A stretch of 64,000 nucleotides of DNA from Cyanophora paradoxa (Eukaryota > Glaucocystophyceae > Cyanophorales > Cyanophoraceae). A model generated the notes under the pieces. That model did no database searches. It was given only the letters and a program-made list of their open reading frames with translations, and was not told the origin of the DNA. Positions 22,001-32,682 of the stretch are shown here, in pieces (within the stretch, counting starts at the first letter, position 1; every line of letters starts with the position of its first letter). The stretch is from NCBI GenBank assembly GCA_004431415.1, contig QPMI01000104.1:124001-188000 (forward strand). The letters are read 5' to 3'. A program made the translations under genes and the position numbers.

Positions 22001-23534
22001 TGGGCCGCACGCGTGTGGGTGCCACTGGAGTGTATGGCAAGTCCAAGGCCGCAAGACGGGTAGAATTTAACAACGCGAAGCTCTTCGGTACCACGTCGTC
22101 TTCCTTTGCAAAAGCGATGATGCGCTGTGAATTCGAAGCCAGATCAGGAGGGCCCTTGCAATTAAAATATCGCGAATTCGAATTTCGAAGGGGTGAAATT
22201 AAAAGATTCGCGCCTTCTGCCACTCGTACTGGCGGGCGAGGTAATTATCGGACTCGGCGAACTGCGGCTGGCCGAACGTGACGCAGAGGGCCCTCTCGGC
22301 GACGGCGCGCCAGGCGTCGGCGTCCTCGGGGGGCTGCTCCATCTTGCCAGGGTCCAGGGCGTCTGCCCGCAGCAGAAGGCGGGCCAGGACGAGGCAGGCG
22401 ACCGCGCCGCCCAGCGAGTGCCCGCACAGAACCAGCTGCTTGCGCCTCTGGTGCGCCGCGTAGACGATAGACTCGAGTCGGACCCTCTTCGCCCGGTTCC
22501 AGAAGCCCTGCGGGAGCACGTGCGCATGATCATGATCATGAGCTCGAGGATCAAATTTATAGAGTTGGCCTCGACTTCTATCATATATAGCATATTTATT
22601 CTATTAAATATTCGATATTCGATCGTAAGATCTAAAGACCTTGTGGACGTAGCCTAAGCCGGGAACCGGCTCGGGTTCGATGGTCACGTCCACCAGCGCG
22701 TCGCGGCCGCTGCTCGTCCCGCGGAACGCGACGAACAGGCGCTCATCGTCCTCCGCCCTACGCCGGCGCCGGCGCCGCCCGTACGCATCTTGGTTAGTTC
22801 AAAAGTCATGATCAACGGCTTTCCCGTAAGCAGTACATCCGCGTGCAAAATGGGCGGATATACATGATTAGGCGCACCATAGAGCGGCTTGAAACACGTT
22901 GTCGTTGTTCTGCGTGCGCTGGATAGACAGCCCGCCAAGCTCGTGACTACGGCCGCCCTCCTGCTCCGACGCGAATGCGCATGCGCATGCGCAGTCGCGC
23001 ACCCAGGCGTAATTATAAGAAACCAGCGTTGGATGGTCGAATGCGCGCGCGTGGTGAGGGCGCACGTACCACTTGCTTGAGAAGCGCCTGCCGGCATTCT
23101 TCATCCGTCTCTTCGTATGCCGCGTTTGACAAGTGGGCGGCGCGGATGCAGATTGCGGGTGCCGGCGCCGCGTGCACGTGGGAGTCATGATCACCGAAGA
23201 TTAAGACTTGATCATGATCCACTGAGTCCGCGGCCGCGGCCGGGGGCTGCGCATGCGCGGCCGCTGCCGCGGCCTGCGCAAATGCATGCAGGCCTAGGCC
23301 GGCGCCGCGGCCGCGGCCGGCGCCTATGCACACGGGCTCGACCGAACGTGCACGTGCGCGTGGTTTCACGAGGAAAGCACGTTGGCCGTATGAGCACGTC
23401 AGCCCGCGATGTCGGTCGACGCGCGCCGCGGCCGGCGACGTTGACACGTCGGCCGCGGCCGCGGCGCTGGCGCCGGCGCCGGCCGAGGTCGCCGCGGCCG
23501 GCCGCGCGCGCGGTACCGCGACGATCTGCGGCAT
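19055..23534 (-). CDS. Class-3 (triacylglycerol-type) lipase with long C-terminal extension
   Basis: Minus-strand exons give the lipase_3 fold in order: AAHLSNAAYEETDEECRQAL (about 23120-23040), FVAFRGTSSGRDALVDVTI (about 22750-22690, oxyanion strand), then QLVLCGHSLGGAVACLVL with the nucleophile Ser in GHSLGG (codon 22417-22415), ALCVTFGQPQFAESD, and AFAKEDDVVP (about 22100, the catalytic Asp region). WSIKAGHQMTAYLDTI (about 21690) is a plausible catalytic His. Such enzymes hydrolyse acyl esters of glycerolipids. Further exons follow: VTVMRVAPTFCVDEHAS near 21480, FATVIIHSEFEKRK near 20840, LIAESIPVFGPTQGC near 20700, a 20550-19860 region (AAILVLPTTDISEHQ), and an Ala/Gly/Val-rich hydrophobic stretch near 19650-19400. 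It ends in an acidic tail at 19055. The tail after the lipase domain is not recognised and could belong to a second gene. Confidence 0.7.
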
Positions 23535-23579
23535 CGCGAGCGCACAGCGGGCCCGGTTCTATGATGAAGTCGCCCTCTA

Positions 23580-24480
23580 GGCTCTAGCTCGGTCTGGAAA
23601 GCGGCTTCGCGGCCAACACGGTGGCAACACCGGCCAGCGCTGCAGCCTGCAGCGGCCCCGCGGCCGGAAGCGACTTCGATTCACGGCCAATTTGCAACAC
23701 TGTCACCTGACCGAGGGCTCATGGCGCGGTGTACCCGGCAATGGGCCGGCATATGCATTGCACTATGGCCCGGCCCAGTGACCCCGGCCCAGTCTATGGC
23801 CCGGGTCAGGATGTCGCTCCGATCGCGAGCAAGCGCGGCAGATCTGCGCGGCCGCGGTGCGCGGTGCGCGGTGCGCGGCGCCGGCGCCGGCGGCGCCGGC
23901 ACGCCCATAGCCCCGCGGGCAGGTATGATTCGTGAGGGTGCGTCTCGGGCTTCGATTCAGGTAGATAGAGCGCGCGCGCGCGCGCGCCGTTTGGCTCAAG
24001 CGTTCCGGCCACGCGCTCCGGGCGCAGCCGCTGAGCGCTCCGGCCACGGCGTGTCGCTGAGGCTCTCAGCATGTTCAGCTGTTCCGCATGAGCCCTCATC
24101 GATCCCCTGCCCCCGGCCGCCTCCATCGTGCGCTGGCGCCGGCTCCGGTCCCCTCCGCGCGCCCCACTGCGCCGCTGCGCATCTCCATGGTCTCTACCCC
24201 CCTTCCCCCCCCCCCCACGCTCTAACCCGTTGGCCGCCTTCAGGTAGGTGCTCTCTTCACTCGTCGTGTACCCCGTACGCCCCGCGTGCCGCCCCTTTTT
24301 CGAGCCAGCCAGCAGCTAAACAATTGCAATTGCAATTGCGACCGTCCCGCCGCGGCACAGATGGTGTACCCGGGCGAGGCCGGCGCCGCCAGCGCCGTCG
24401 CCTCCCCCGCCGCCGCCTCGCCCGTAGGACCGTAGTTAATAGTACGACAGTCGCCCTCCCACCTAGCCTCCTAGCCTCCG

Positions 24481-24511
<31 letters not shown>

Positions 24512-25170
24512 CTTCGAGCGTCGGACGGCGCGGGAGGCCTTCGGCGGCGTCGACGCCCCTGTGCGCCCCGCCTCCTCTCCGGCTCAGCCCCTCTTCCCCC
24601 GGATCCTCGATATCGATCGAGGCTGAGAGCTGGGGGGGCGCAGAATTTCGAACGGGACAGACGCCGCGCCCCGGGCTAAGGCGGAGGCCGTTCGGCGCTC
24701 CCCGCAGGGCCCGCCGCCCGGCCCTGGACAAGGACGGGTACACCGCCTCCCTCGACGAGGCCGTGCGTACCCCTTTCTATCCCCCCCCCCCGCCCTCCCC
24801 CCCTCCGCCCCGGCCGACCGCGCGGCGCCGCCGCCGCCCGCCGCCTAGCCCGCCGACCGCGTCCTGCGACCCGCATGCCGCCCCGTACCCCTCCCCACCC
24901 GCTCCCGTCTCCGGCTCCCGCGCCTCGCCGACACCGTCCAGTCTCCGGCTCCCTCGCCGCCCGCCGGGCCGGCCGGGCCGACCAGGCCGGCCTCGCCTCC
25001 GCCCCGCGCGTGCATACGCAGACTGCGCGCTCTCCGCGCGCCCCGCCCCGCCGCCTCCGCCGGCCGCCGGCCGCAGGGCCGGCGGCGGGCCCCGCGCAAA
25101 CCGCGTTCGAATCCGGCCCCCAGCCCCGCGCCACGAGGCCCGCGGGACGCGTGATCCTATATATAGCTAG
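23580..25170 (+). other. Unresolved stretch with weak plus-strand exon signals
   Basis: No gene could be assembled here. The plus strand carries sense-type GTACCCC words (24270, 24767, 24885) and one small exon-like piece at about 24709-24765 (ARRPALDKDGYTASLDEAV) between CCGCAG and GTGCGTACCCC. A short frame at 24361-24434 (MVYPGEAGAASAVASPAAAS) ends at TAG. Long frames on both strands are Arg/Ala/Pro-rich and look non-coding. The right arm of the 33-bp inverted repeat is at 24399-24431, and a C run lies at 24480-24508. From 25170 to 25420 the sequence is AT-richer and featureless. Confidence 0.35.
24399..24431 (-). repeat. Right arm of a 33-bp inverted repeat
   Basis: Exact reverse complement of 18720-18752. 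In the plus direction it encodes the end of a short frame, ASPAAASPVGP then stop. In the minus reading at the left arm the same peptide can be read. Confidence 0.8.
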
Positions 25171-25423
25171 GCCTAGGTCTCTAACAAGGACCGTACCCCG
25201 GCCGGTACCTCCGTCTTGTGTTTTATACAGTATCAAGGAAGAAAGGCATCTTGCAGCTACAGCTAGCGTTTTCAAGAGTCAAGGATATATATTCCTAGCA
25301 ATTCACAATTCAGACACTGCGAGCTGTCCAACTGATCAATAAGCTTAAGATTCACCGACGCTCGCGTGCCGGCGCCGTTGGTGCCATGGCCAGCGCCGCT
25401 GAGATCTGCAGCTGCCTTCCACG

Positions 25424-26609
25424 TTAGAAACCGAAGGCGGCCGCAGAACAATCGCGAACCTGCAGGGAGGCCCACGCGTCCGTCGCGGCGTACACGACCT
25501 GAAGGGGGTACATCGAAGGATGCCAGCACGGGAAACGACATAGGGGAAGATCTGGCTTGCTCCCCGCGCCGCGCGCGGCGCCTAGGCCTAGGCCTCTAAA
25601 ACGGCCCCAACAAGGGGCAAGTCGCACCTGGTCGTCGAGTAGGTCCGCTTCCGCCCACAGCCGGTGCGACTCGTAATCGTAGCGGCAGCCGGGGAGGACG
25701 GGCAAGTCGGCGAGCGAAAAACCTCGAGGGGAAGCTCAGATGAACTGGGGACCGGCCGCGGCGCGGGCCACCGCGCGGGGCTAACTGCTATTGCTTACCC
25801 AGCAGGATCTTGCATGCGTCCGAGAGGCTCAAGCGCTTGGCACGACTGCCGTAACCCATTTGGGAGCATTTCACTTGCACCTGCGCGCACAGTGACTCAG
25901 TGAGCGATCCCAAATCGAAGAAAGCAGATTCGACTCGGCGAGGGCCGCACGTCGATGTAAGGGCGGGGCACGAGATCGAAGTGCCTCCGCAACTTTTCCT
26001 TATCCTGACCGCCAAAATACGTGTACGTGAGAGAGCGCTTAGATTGCAATAGAGCATCGAGAACGTACTTGAGTAATGTCAAAGCCAATCTTCTCCACGC
26101 CGCCGTCTAGCAGGATGTCCCTGCGAATCGAATGCGCATTTGGGGAGCGCTGGGGGGGAGCGCGGCGCACTGAAGCGCGAGCGGCAGCTTCGGCTTCCCT
26201 CCAGCATCCTTTATCAAGCACACGCGCCAGAGCACGCAGCAGTTTTGCGTGGCAGTCTGAATGAGGGCCGGCGGGTTTTCTTCGCCTTTCTGCGAGCGCC
26301 GAGCATCAATCCCGAGTCGACTGAAGGACGCAGGCTAGCGCTGCAATACCTCACCTTCTGAGAAACCCATTCGAGGTCCAGACCAATCGTGAACGATTTG
26401 TCCTTCCTCATCTCCGCGTAAAGTCGCTCCTTCGCCCTGTGAGCTTGACTTTCGCGCTCAACGATGAAGATTTCGCCTTCGAATTCGCGCTGCGGACACG
26501 GTTCCGTCTTGCTTGCAATTGGGCTGCAGCTGGCCTTGGCCATAGAACGATCGACGTTGACGGAGTTGCGCAGCATGACGCCGTTTCTCCCGACGCTTGG
26601 ATCGACCAA
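25424..26609 (-). CDS. 3'-5' exonuclease domain protein (RNase D/WRN type)
   Basis: Minus-strand exons give the DEDD exonuclease order. FEGEIFIVERESQAH, then SFTIGLDLEWVSQK near 26400-26360, holds the first Asp and Glu (D-x-E). CHAKLLRALARVLDKGCW near 26240 is followed by RRDILLDGGVEKIGFDITQ near 26110-26060, the third motif region (VEKIGFDI). Then come KLRRHFDLVPRPYIDVR near 25970, FFDLGSLTESLCAQ near 25900, LSLSDACKILLGK near 25800, RYDYESHRLWAEADLL near 25660, and YAATDAWASLQVRD near 25480, where the Y-x3-D of the last motif appears. These enzymes trim RNA or DNA 3' ends using two metal ions. The protein stops at 25424-25426 after AAAFGF, only a dozen residues beyond the last motif. Start is Met at 26609 or an in-frame Met near 26540. 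Confidence 0.75.
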
Positions 26610-26971
26610 TGGGCGCCGCAGAGCGCCACTGAGATCTAGAGCTAACTGCCGCTACGTACTAGTAACTGCCGCCCGGCCCGCGAGGGCGCGCTGACAATTG
26701 CAATCGCTGCTGAATTGCAAGGCTCAAGGACTACAGCCGGCGTCGCACGCGGGGTTCGGCTTGAGGATAGGATAGGCCGGGAACGCGCCCCCGGGCCCGC
26801 GATGCGAACCGCGACGCTGCTGGAATCACGGTGCCGTACGCGACAAGATACAAAAGTGACCTGCGGCGGCGCGCGTCGTGGGTGTACTGCGCCGTGGGCA
26901 CTGGGTGGCTGGATGGGGGTACGGAGCGTCGCGCGTGCGGCTTGTACCCGGGACCGAAGGATCCACGCAAA
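26610..26971. promoter_or_regulatory. Divergent intergenic region between the exonuclease and ClpP-family genes
   Basis: About 360 bp lie between two outward-reading genes. Open frames run through on both strands but give no recognisable protein. A GATAGGATAGG word sits near 26764. The promoter role is inferred from orientation only. Confidence 0.3.
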
Positions 26972-28231
26972 GATGTCCGCATTCGCGCTCTCCGTTGCGC
27001 CGGCGCGACCGAGCGAGCAGTCGGCGACGCTGCGGCGGCCTGCCAGCAGCCCCCAACAGCCCCCTGTCGCGCGTCGGTCTTTCCTCGGCGGCGCGGTCCA
27101 CGCGGCGCAGCAGCGGCGGTGGATTGCCAGCGAGGAGCGGCGGGCGGTGTTCGAGGTGGCGTGCTCTTCGTCCGAGGGCGCCCTGCACGGCGTGCATGAT
27201 GGGCCCGCCGAGCAGTGGTCCTCCCGCACAAGCTACGAGGGCCCGCGCTTTGAGGCCTTCCAGGCACCCGAGGCCTCGCTCGGCGCGGCTGCCGGCATCC
27301 TCCCCTTCCTCAGCACCTGTCCGCGGCTGCCGACCCCTCGGCGCCCGCTGACGTCGCCGCTGACGGCCGCCCCGCAGCGCGCGTGGTCCCGGTCGCGGGC
27401 CCGATCGAGCTCACGACGGCGGGCAAGGTCGCGGAAGACCTGCTTGCCCTTGACCTCGAGGACCAGAACAAGGCACGCGCCCTCGGCTCTCCTTCACCGC
27501 TCCTCCCGCGCTGCCGCTCACGCCGCTTCGTGCTCGCAGCCCATCTTCCTCTACATCCAGTCCCCCGGCGGCTCGACGCAGGCGGCGCTTGCGATCGTTG
27601 ACCTCATGAACTATATGAAGGTCCGCGCGCCATCCGCGCCGCGCCCGCGGCCGGCCGCCCTTCCAGCGAGCGCGCACCGCGCAGTCCCCCGTCTACACCA
27701 TCGCGACGGGCATGGTCGGCAACGTGGCGGCGCTTCTGCTCGCGAACGGCAAGAAGGGATTCCGCTTCGCCTTCCCCAACACGCGCGTCCTCATCCACCA
27801 GCCCAGTGCGCTCCGCCCCTCTTCGCTAAGCTTTGCTGAGCTCCGCTCCGCGTAGCTTAGCTTTGCTCGCCCTGACCTTCGTTCGCAGTCGGCAACGTCA
27901 ACGGCGCCGTCGCGGAGATCCAGATCCAGGCCAAGGAGGTCGCGTGCGTGGCCGTACCCCTCGCTTCCGCATCGCGGTACCCCGCGCCGAACCGACCGAC
28001 CCGCCCCGCAGCATCGCGAAGGAGCGCTACGTTCAGCTCCTGGCCGAGCTCACCGGCCAGACCATCGAGAAGGTCCGGCCCCGTACCACCCTCCCATTCC
28101 TCCTCCCCCGGGGCCTGAATCCCGTACCCCAGGTGGAGCAGGACACGGAGCGCGACAACTTCATGTCGGCGGAGGAGGCGCGCGCGTACGGCATCATCGA
28201 CGTCGTCGGCCTCCCGGAGGGCTTCTTCTGA
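26972..28231 (+). CDS. ClpP-family protease subunit, ClpR-like (catalytic Ser replaced by Asn)
   Basis: After an N-terminal leader ([16 protein letters not shown]..., ATG 26972) that could be a plastid or mitochondrial targeting region, the ClpP core is clear: [119 protein letters not shown], ending GLPEGFF and TGA 28229-28231. In active ClpP the nucleophile lies in G-x-A-A-S-M-G. Here that site reads GMVGNVA with Asn (AAC, 27721-27723). The His (CAC, 27796-27798) and Asp (GAC, 28144-28146) of the triad are kept. Plastid and cyanobacterial ClpR subunits are structural, inactive members of the Clp core, and this subunit fits that role. One intron (27473-27539) appears to be of GC-AG type. Confidence 0.85.
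27473..27539 (+). other. Probable GC-AG intron in the ClpR-like gene
   Basis: The protein alignment to ClpP requires ...EDQNK to join [11 protein letters not shown]. The only frame-preserving cut leaves exon end AAG|GC at 27472/27473 and acceptor CTCGCAG at 27533-27539, giving a 67-bp intron with a GC donor. Confidence 0.6.
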
Positions 28232-28665
28232 GCTCGAGCTCTCCCTAGATCTAGATCTCGTGTACCCGTCCGAAAGAACGCAGTACCCGGTCGCCCGCTC
28301 GCGGAATCGGGGCGGGGGCGGGGGCGGGGCGTAGTGCGGAGGGTTCCTGAACTGCATTCAAACTTGAAATAAAGCGAAAAGCTAGCGCCTGTGGCGTTGC
28401 TGGTTCTGTGGCTGGGCCGCGGCTCCTCGATCACGACTCCTTCTTGCCCTCGATCGCGACCCTTCCCTTCGCCGGCGCCGGCGCCGACGCTTCGGGTACC
28501 CGTACCTGCCGCGCGTCAGGCCCGCGGTCCGGGGTACAGGGCCCGGGCCGCCCCCGCCGCGCCGCACCTTGGGCCCGCGCCTCTCCTGCGCCGAAGCCTC
28601 CTTGGACGCCGCCCGCTGCTTCTGCCACTTCTCGGATACCTGCGCGTCCCCCTCAGATCCCGGCC

Positions 28666-28700
28666 GATCTGATCTGATCTGATCTGATCTGATCTGATCC
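28666..28700. repeat. Pentanucleotide repeat (GATCT)n
   Basis: Six GATCT units and one GATCC run without interruption from 28666 to 28700. They begin 5 bp beyond the stop codon of the SLC35B-type gene on the minus strand, so they lie in its 3' UTR. Confidence 0.95.
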
Positions 28701-28704
28701 GAGC

Positions 28705-30537
28705 TCAGGTGAGCGGGCGCGCCTCGAGCATGGCGGCGCAGAAGACGAGGGAGGCGCCGGCCCACTGGGTGCTCGTGAGGGCGTGCCGGAACCAGAAGAC
28801 GGAGAAGAGCAGCGTGAAGAACTTGCGAGTCGTCGTGATGATCTGGGAGGGAAGGAAGGATCGGGCCGAGTCAGCTCAGGGCCGAGGCCAGAGAGCGAGC
28901 AGCGAGGGCCGGGGGTGCCGTGCCCGGCCCCATCCCGCCCGCCCGAAGAGTACAAGGCCAAAGCGCCCGTCATTAATGGGGCCGAGGCTAACGCAACGAG
29001 GACCGGCAGCGCCCTCCGGGAGGGGTGTGGGGCCCGGGGGCGCACCGTACAGACAAGGGAGCCGAAGTTCGCGAGCGCGAAGAAGACGAAGTGCTGCGGT
29101 TCGAATCAGCGAGGGACCGCTTTCGCGGAGGGGGGTAGAGGAAGCGGGCGGGGGGCAGGCGGACCTGCCCCGCCACGAAGACGACGGAGAAGATCGTGAC
29201 GTCCTGCAGGAACTGGGGGTGCTGCATTTCGGGACGCGTCAGGGGGTACAGGGATCTAAAAATGTGCCGAAATCGAGGGGTACAGCGCGCGTACGTTCAT
29301 GGCGAAGTCAAGGCCGGACTGGAGCTCGCCCGTGACGAGGCACGCTGGCGGGGGCGCGTGAGGCGGGGTGGGGTACGATCTCCTCCTCGGGGTACGCGAA
29401 CCGATGGTGAGGAGGGGTACACCCGCGGCGTTCATGTAGAACCCCAGCTCGAGGCTATTGGGCCTGCGCCGCGCGGCGCGTCAAACGGCGGCGCGAGGGG
29501 GCGTGGCGTGGCGTGACGGGAGGCGGGGCGGGAAGGGCGAAGGGGGTAGACGTACTTGTGGGTGTGCACGACCTTCTCCTGGTACCCCCCCGTGAGGCCA
29601 TCCATGAAGAGGCTGAGGAGGCAGAGGGCGATGCCCCTGGGGTCCGTGAACGAGCCGCCGCCGGCCCCGTGCTTGCTCTGCGCGCGCGCCCGCCGCCGGT
29701 CATACGAGAGCTGAGAAAGGCGAGGGATCGGATCTCCGGCGCGCCTTCCCCATCGTGAAGAGGGCGATGCCGGCCGAGAGGGTGAGGACGCAGAGGTACT
29801 GCCGGATCGAGTACCTCTTCTTCGCAATGACGACACCCATGATCATGACTGCGGCGCGCGCGCGTGAGGATGCGGCACGTTAGGCGTGCGCAGCGGTGAG
29901 CTCCCGATTCGCGCGCGCACCGGGGACCATCTTGCAGCTCTTCATGATCACCTGCAGGGAGCGGGTTCAGGGGACGCGCGGCGAGGGCGCGGGAGGGCGG
30001 ACGCTTGCCTGCGTTGGGTAGTTTACGTACTTAAGAGCGTTGTTGCTCCCGAACGAGGCGGTGCTCTGGGAGCAGCTCATCAAGAAGAAGGAGTACCAGG
30101 GCGCCCCGCTCTTCCGCGTGTTCCCCTTGAGCAGCATGACTGCGCGCGAGCTCGATTGAGCTAAAGCCCACAGCTAGCGCGGAGGCGCCGCGCGCAGCCG
30201 AAGCCGCAGCCTCCAGGCCCCACGCGCGATGCGTGGTTCAAGCGTGAAGGTTCCGGAAAAGCGAGCGCACTCGTGCCGTAGAGGACTGTCGCGACGGTGC
30301 TCTGGCAGAGGATGAGAAAGATCGTGCTCTTGAACTTGGCATCGTCTGGAGAGAACCGCGTGCTGAATCTGTACATGTGCCGCGAACAGGATCAGACAGG
30401 CGGGCCTCGCGCGGCCGGGGAGCGCGAGGCGTCGCGCACATTGCCTCCTGCCGGAACGCGTAGTACATGAAGCATATGTAGATGCCCCCGATGGCATAGC
30501 CGGCTTTCAGCAGCGTGGCGAACGTCATCGCTGGCAC
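28705..30537 (-). CDS. SLC35B/UAA-type nucleotide-sugar transporter
   Basis: Minus-strand exons form a polytopic membrane protein: TLLKAGYAIGGIYICFMYYA (30510-30450), FKSTIFLILCQSTVATVL (about 30340-30280), APWYSFFLMSCSQSTASF (about 30110-30040), MGVVIAKKRYSIRQYLCVL then LSAGIALFTMGK (29850-29750), IALCLLSLFMDGLTGGYQEK (29640-29570), HPQFLQDVTIFSVVFVAGQ (29220-29165), FVFFALANFGSLVCTV (about 29090-29040), and the end ITTTRKFFTLLFSVFWF with WAGASLVFCAAMLEARPLT (28845-28708). KKRYS..QY, SLFMDGLTG..Q and TTTRKFFT are characteristic of the UAA transporter family (SLC35B1-4), which move UDP-sugars or PAPS into ER or Golgi. The ER type (SLC35B1-like) seems nearest. The first Met could be 30537 or 30528. 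Confidence 0.8.
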
Positions 30538-30773
30538 CCCTCCCGGCTACTTCGCGCTCTTCCGAAAAGACTCACGATCGAAAACAGGCCTGGTTCTAGC
30601 TGCAGCTCTGCAGTGACCAGTCGGCCCGGGTACACGCAAATCGACGTGCAAGCCGGTGGCGTCGAGGACCCGAGGTCCGTTCCGCGGCCGTCGGAGACGC
30701 GCTAGAAATGTGCTAGCACGCCTCTAGAAGCGCCCGCCGGCGTCGCACGGGGTCTGACGCATTCTGGCCGTAG

Positions 30774-32120
30774 ATGGTCGTGGGCAAACTCAAGGTCCTT
30801 GTCTGCGACGCCAACCTCCAGTTGAAGGAGCGTCGGACGGGCTTTCTCAATCTCAGCAAGCACAGGCACGAGCCGTGCGTCCGTATTCGATGTGGGCATA
30901 CAGTCTCCTTCAAGACAAAAGCTTGGAAGAACGGGTCGAACACGCCAGAATGGAATGAAGTGCGTCGCCTGCCGTCTAACGCGCCCGCTTTGAGTTCAGA
31001 GCTGATTGCCGCCTCGCCCCACGCAGGAGTTCATGTTCTTCGTCACAGAACGACAGCAACCTATACTAGAGGTTGATATCCTTGACACGAATCACTACGA
31101 CGAGAACCTGGGCCGCTGCAAAATCCGCTTCGACAGGTGCAGCGTCCTCCGCAGCCAAGACCACTGTGCGCTCAACCATCCGCAGGATGGTCATGTACGC
31201 GCGTCAGGGAGAGACAGTGGATCGCTGGTATCACCTCAAGCGGGACACGGGCAAGAACAAGCCCGAGCAGGCGGGCCAGGTCCACCTGAAGGTCGGCCGC
31301 TCCTCCGCTGCTGCCCCTGCGGCGCCCGCAGACGCCCCGAGACCAGGTCACCATCGAATTCGACCCCGCGTACCTCGCTCGGGAGGCGATGATGGTGGAA
31401 GCCGAGAAGTCCGGCGGGCAGCCGGCAGATCCCGGCGCACAGCGCTTCCGTGCGCACAGCCGCCGCGGCGAGCGCTGCTTTCGTTTCTCTTTGCTGATTC
31501 CGCCCGCGCAGCGTACAATCCCTCCGAGGAGCAGTCGCCGTTCCCGGACCAGCGGGCGGGCCCCGGCCCCTCCGGCTCCTCTGCATCGCTGGGCGTCCCG
31601 GGGCAGGACCGGCAGCCCTCGAACGAGGACTTCAGCGAGGGCCGGACCGAGTACGTGCCCGACGCGGCGCCCTCGGAGGTTGGCGAGGACATGTCCCGGC
31701 TCTCCATCAATCCGGACCAAGCCCGCGACGAGCCGCCCCCGCCCGGCCCCGCCGTCAACTACACGTGGGAGTACAAGGTTCCCGCCCGCCCGCCCCCGCC
31801 GCCCCGCCTCCATCCGGGCCGCCCGCCCGCCCGCCCGCGACGCCCCCTCACCCTCTCCGCAGTGGCAACTCGAATCGACCGAGGTCTTCGGGCCTTACTC
31901 GACGGCGGACATGCTCTCCTGGAAGGACCAGGCGAGCCCCAGTTTTTCCTTCCTTTCTTCTTCCTCTTTCTTCCCTGATGGGCGGGCCGGCGGGCAGGGT
32001 TACTTTACTGGGGACATGGTGGCCTGGGTTCGCCTCATCCCCGAGAACGGCGCGCCGCAGACGGGCGAGAACGAGGGCTTCGTCATGTCGGACACTGTCA
32101 ACTTCGAGCTGTACCAGTGA
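30774..32120 (+). CDS. C2 domain plus GYF domain protein (copy A)
   Basis: Exon 1 begins MVVGKLKVLVCDANLQ, a C2 beta-strand start, and ends NTPEWNE at a donor near 30957. The next exon (about 31027) continues EFMFFVTERQQPILEVDILD then NHYDENLGRCKIRFDR, typical of the C2 fold. VDRWYHLKRDTGK and AGQVHLKV (about 31217-31290) close it. A Pro/Ser/Glu-rich linker follows. WEYK|WQLESTEVFGPYSTADMLSW and GYFTGDMVAWVRL form a GYF domain, which binds proline-rich peptides, split by an intron inside the GYF box. Stop at 32118-32120. C2 domains bind membranes or partners; the acidic calcium loops are only partly present, so calcium binding is uncertain. The ATG at 30774 is the only early one in frame. Copy A keeps the reading frame through the GYF domain. 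Confidence 0.8.
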
Positions 32121-32682
32121 TTTCCTGACTGCATCGCCGGTAGCGCGCGGGCCCGGGGGTCCACGGCCCTCGGGCCGCCGCCGCGCGTTCTAGTAGTAGG
32201 TAGTTCTCCGCATCCTTTTTGCAAAGTTACAAGTCTAGCCCGTCCAGCAGAGCCAGCGAGCTCGAGGCGATATTCTAGCAGGCGTACAGACCGGCGAGGC
32301 TTGATTTTAAGAAGAAACCATACATTACGTGTCCGATGTCAATGCGCCCGCCGGCGCGGGAAGCAGCCGATGCAAGCCCATGCGCTCTAAAGTGGAAGCG
32401 AAAGCATTCGAAAGAAAAACATGCACAGGCACGAAATCTGCAAAAGAATCTGAAGGCCGAATTGAACCGCAACCGATAGACTGCGATTTCGCAGTTGCTA
32501 CGTAGACAGCAAATTAAAATCAGAGCAAATAAAAGCAGAGTACGAAGGCGAATGGTCAGCTGCAGGCCAGCGCGCTCGCGCCAAGCCTTGAAGCTAGCAG
32601 CGAAAGCGAATTATATGATTGAACCTGACCCAGGCAGCGAAAAGGAGCGAAACCCGGCAACTAAGCGAACTGAAAAGAAAAG
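32121..32682. other. Convergent intergenic region, unit A
   Basis: About 560 bp lie between the C2-GYF gene (+) and the first carrier gene (-). From about 32270 the sequence is markedly less GC-rich and has GCGAAAGC/GCAAATAAAA words. No open frame of note. It is repeated at 45274-45833. Confidence 0.6.
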
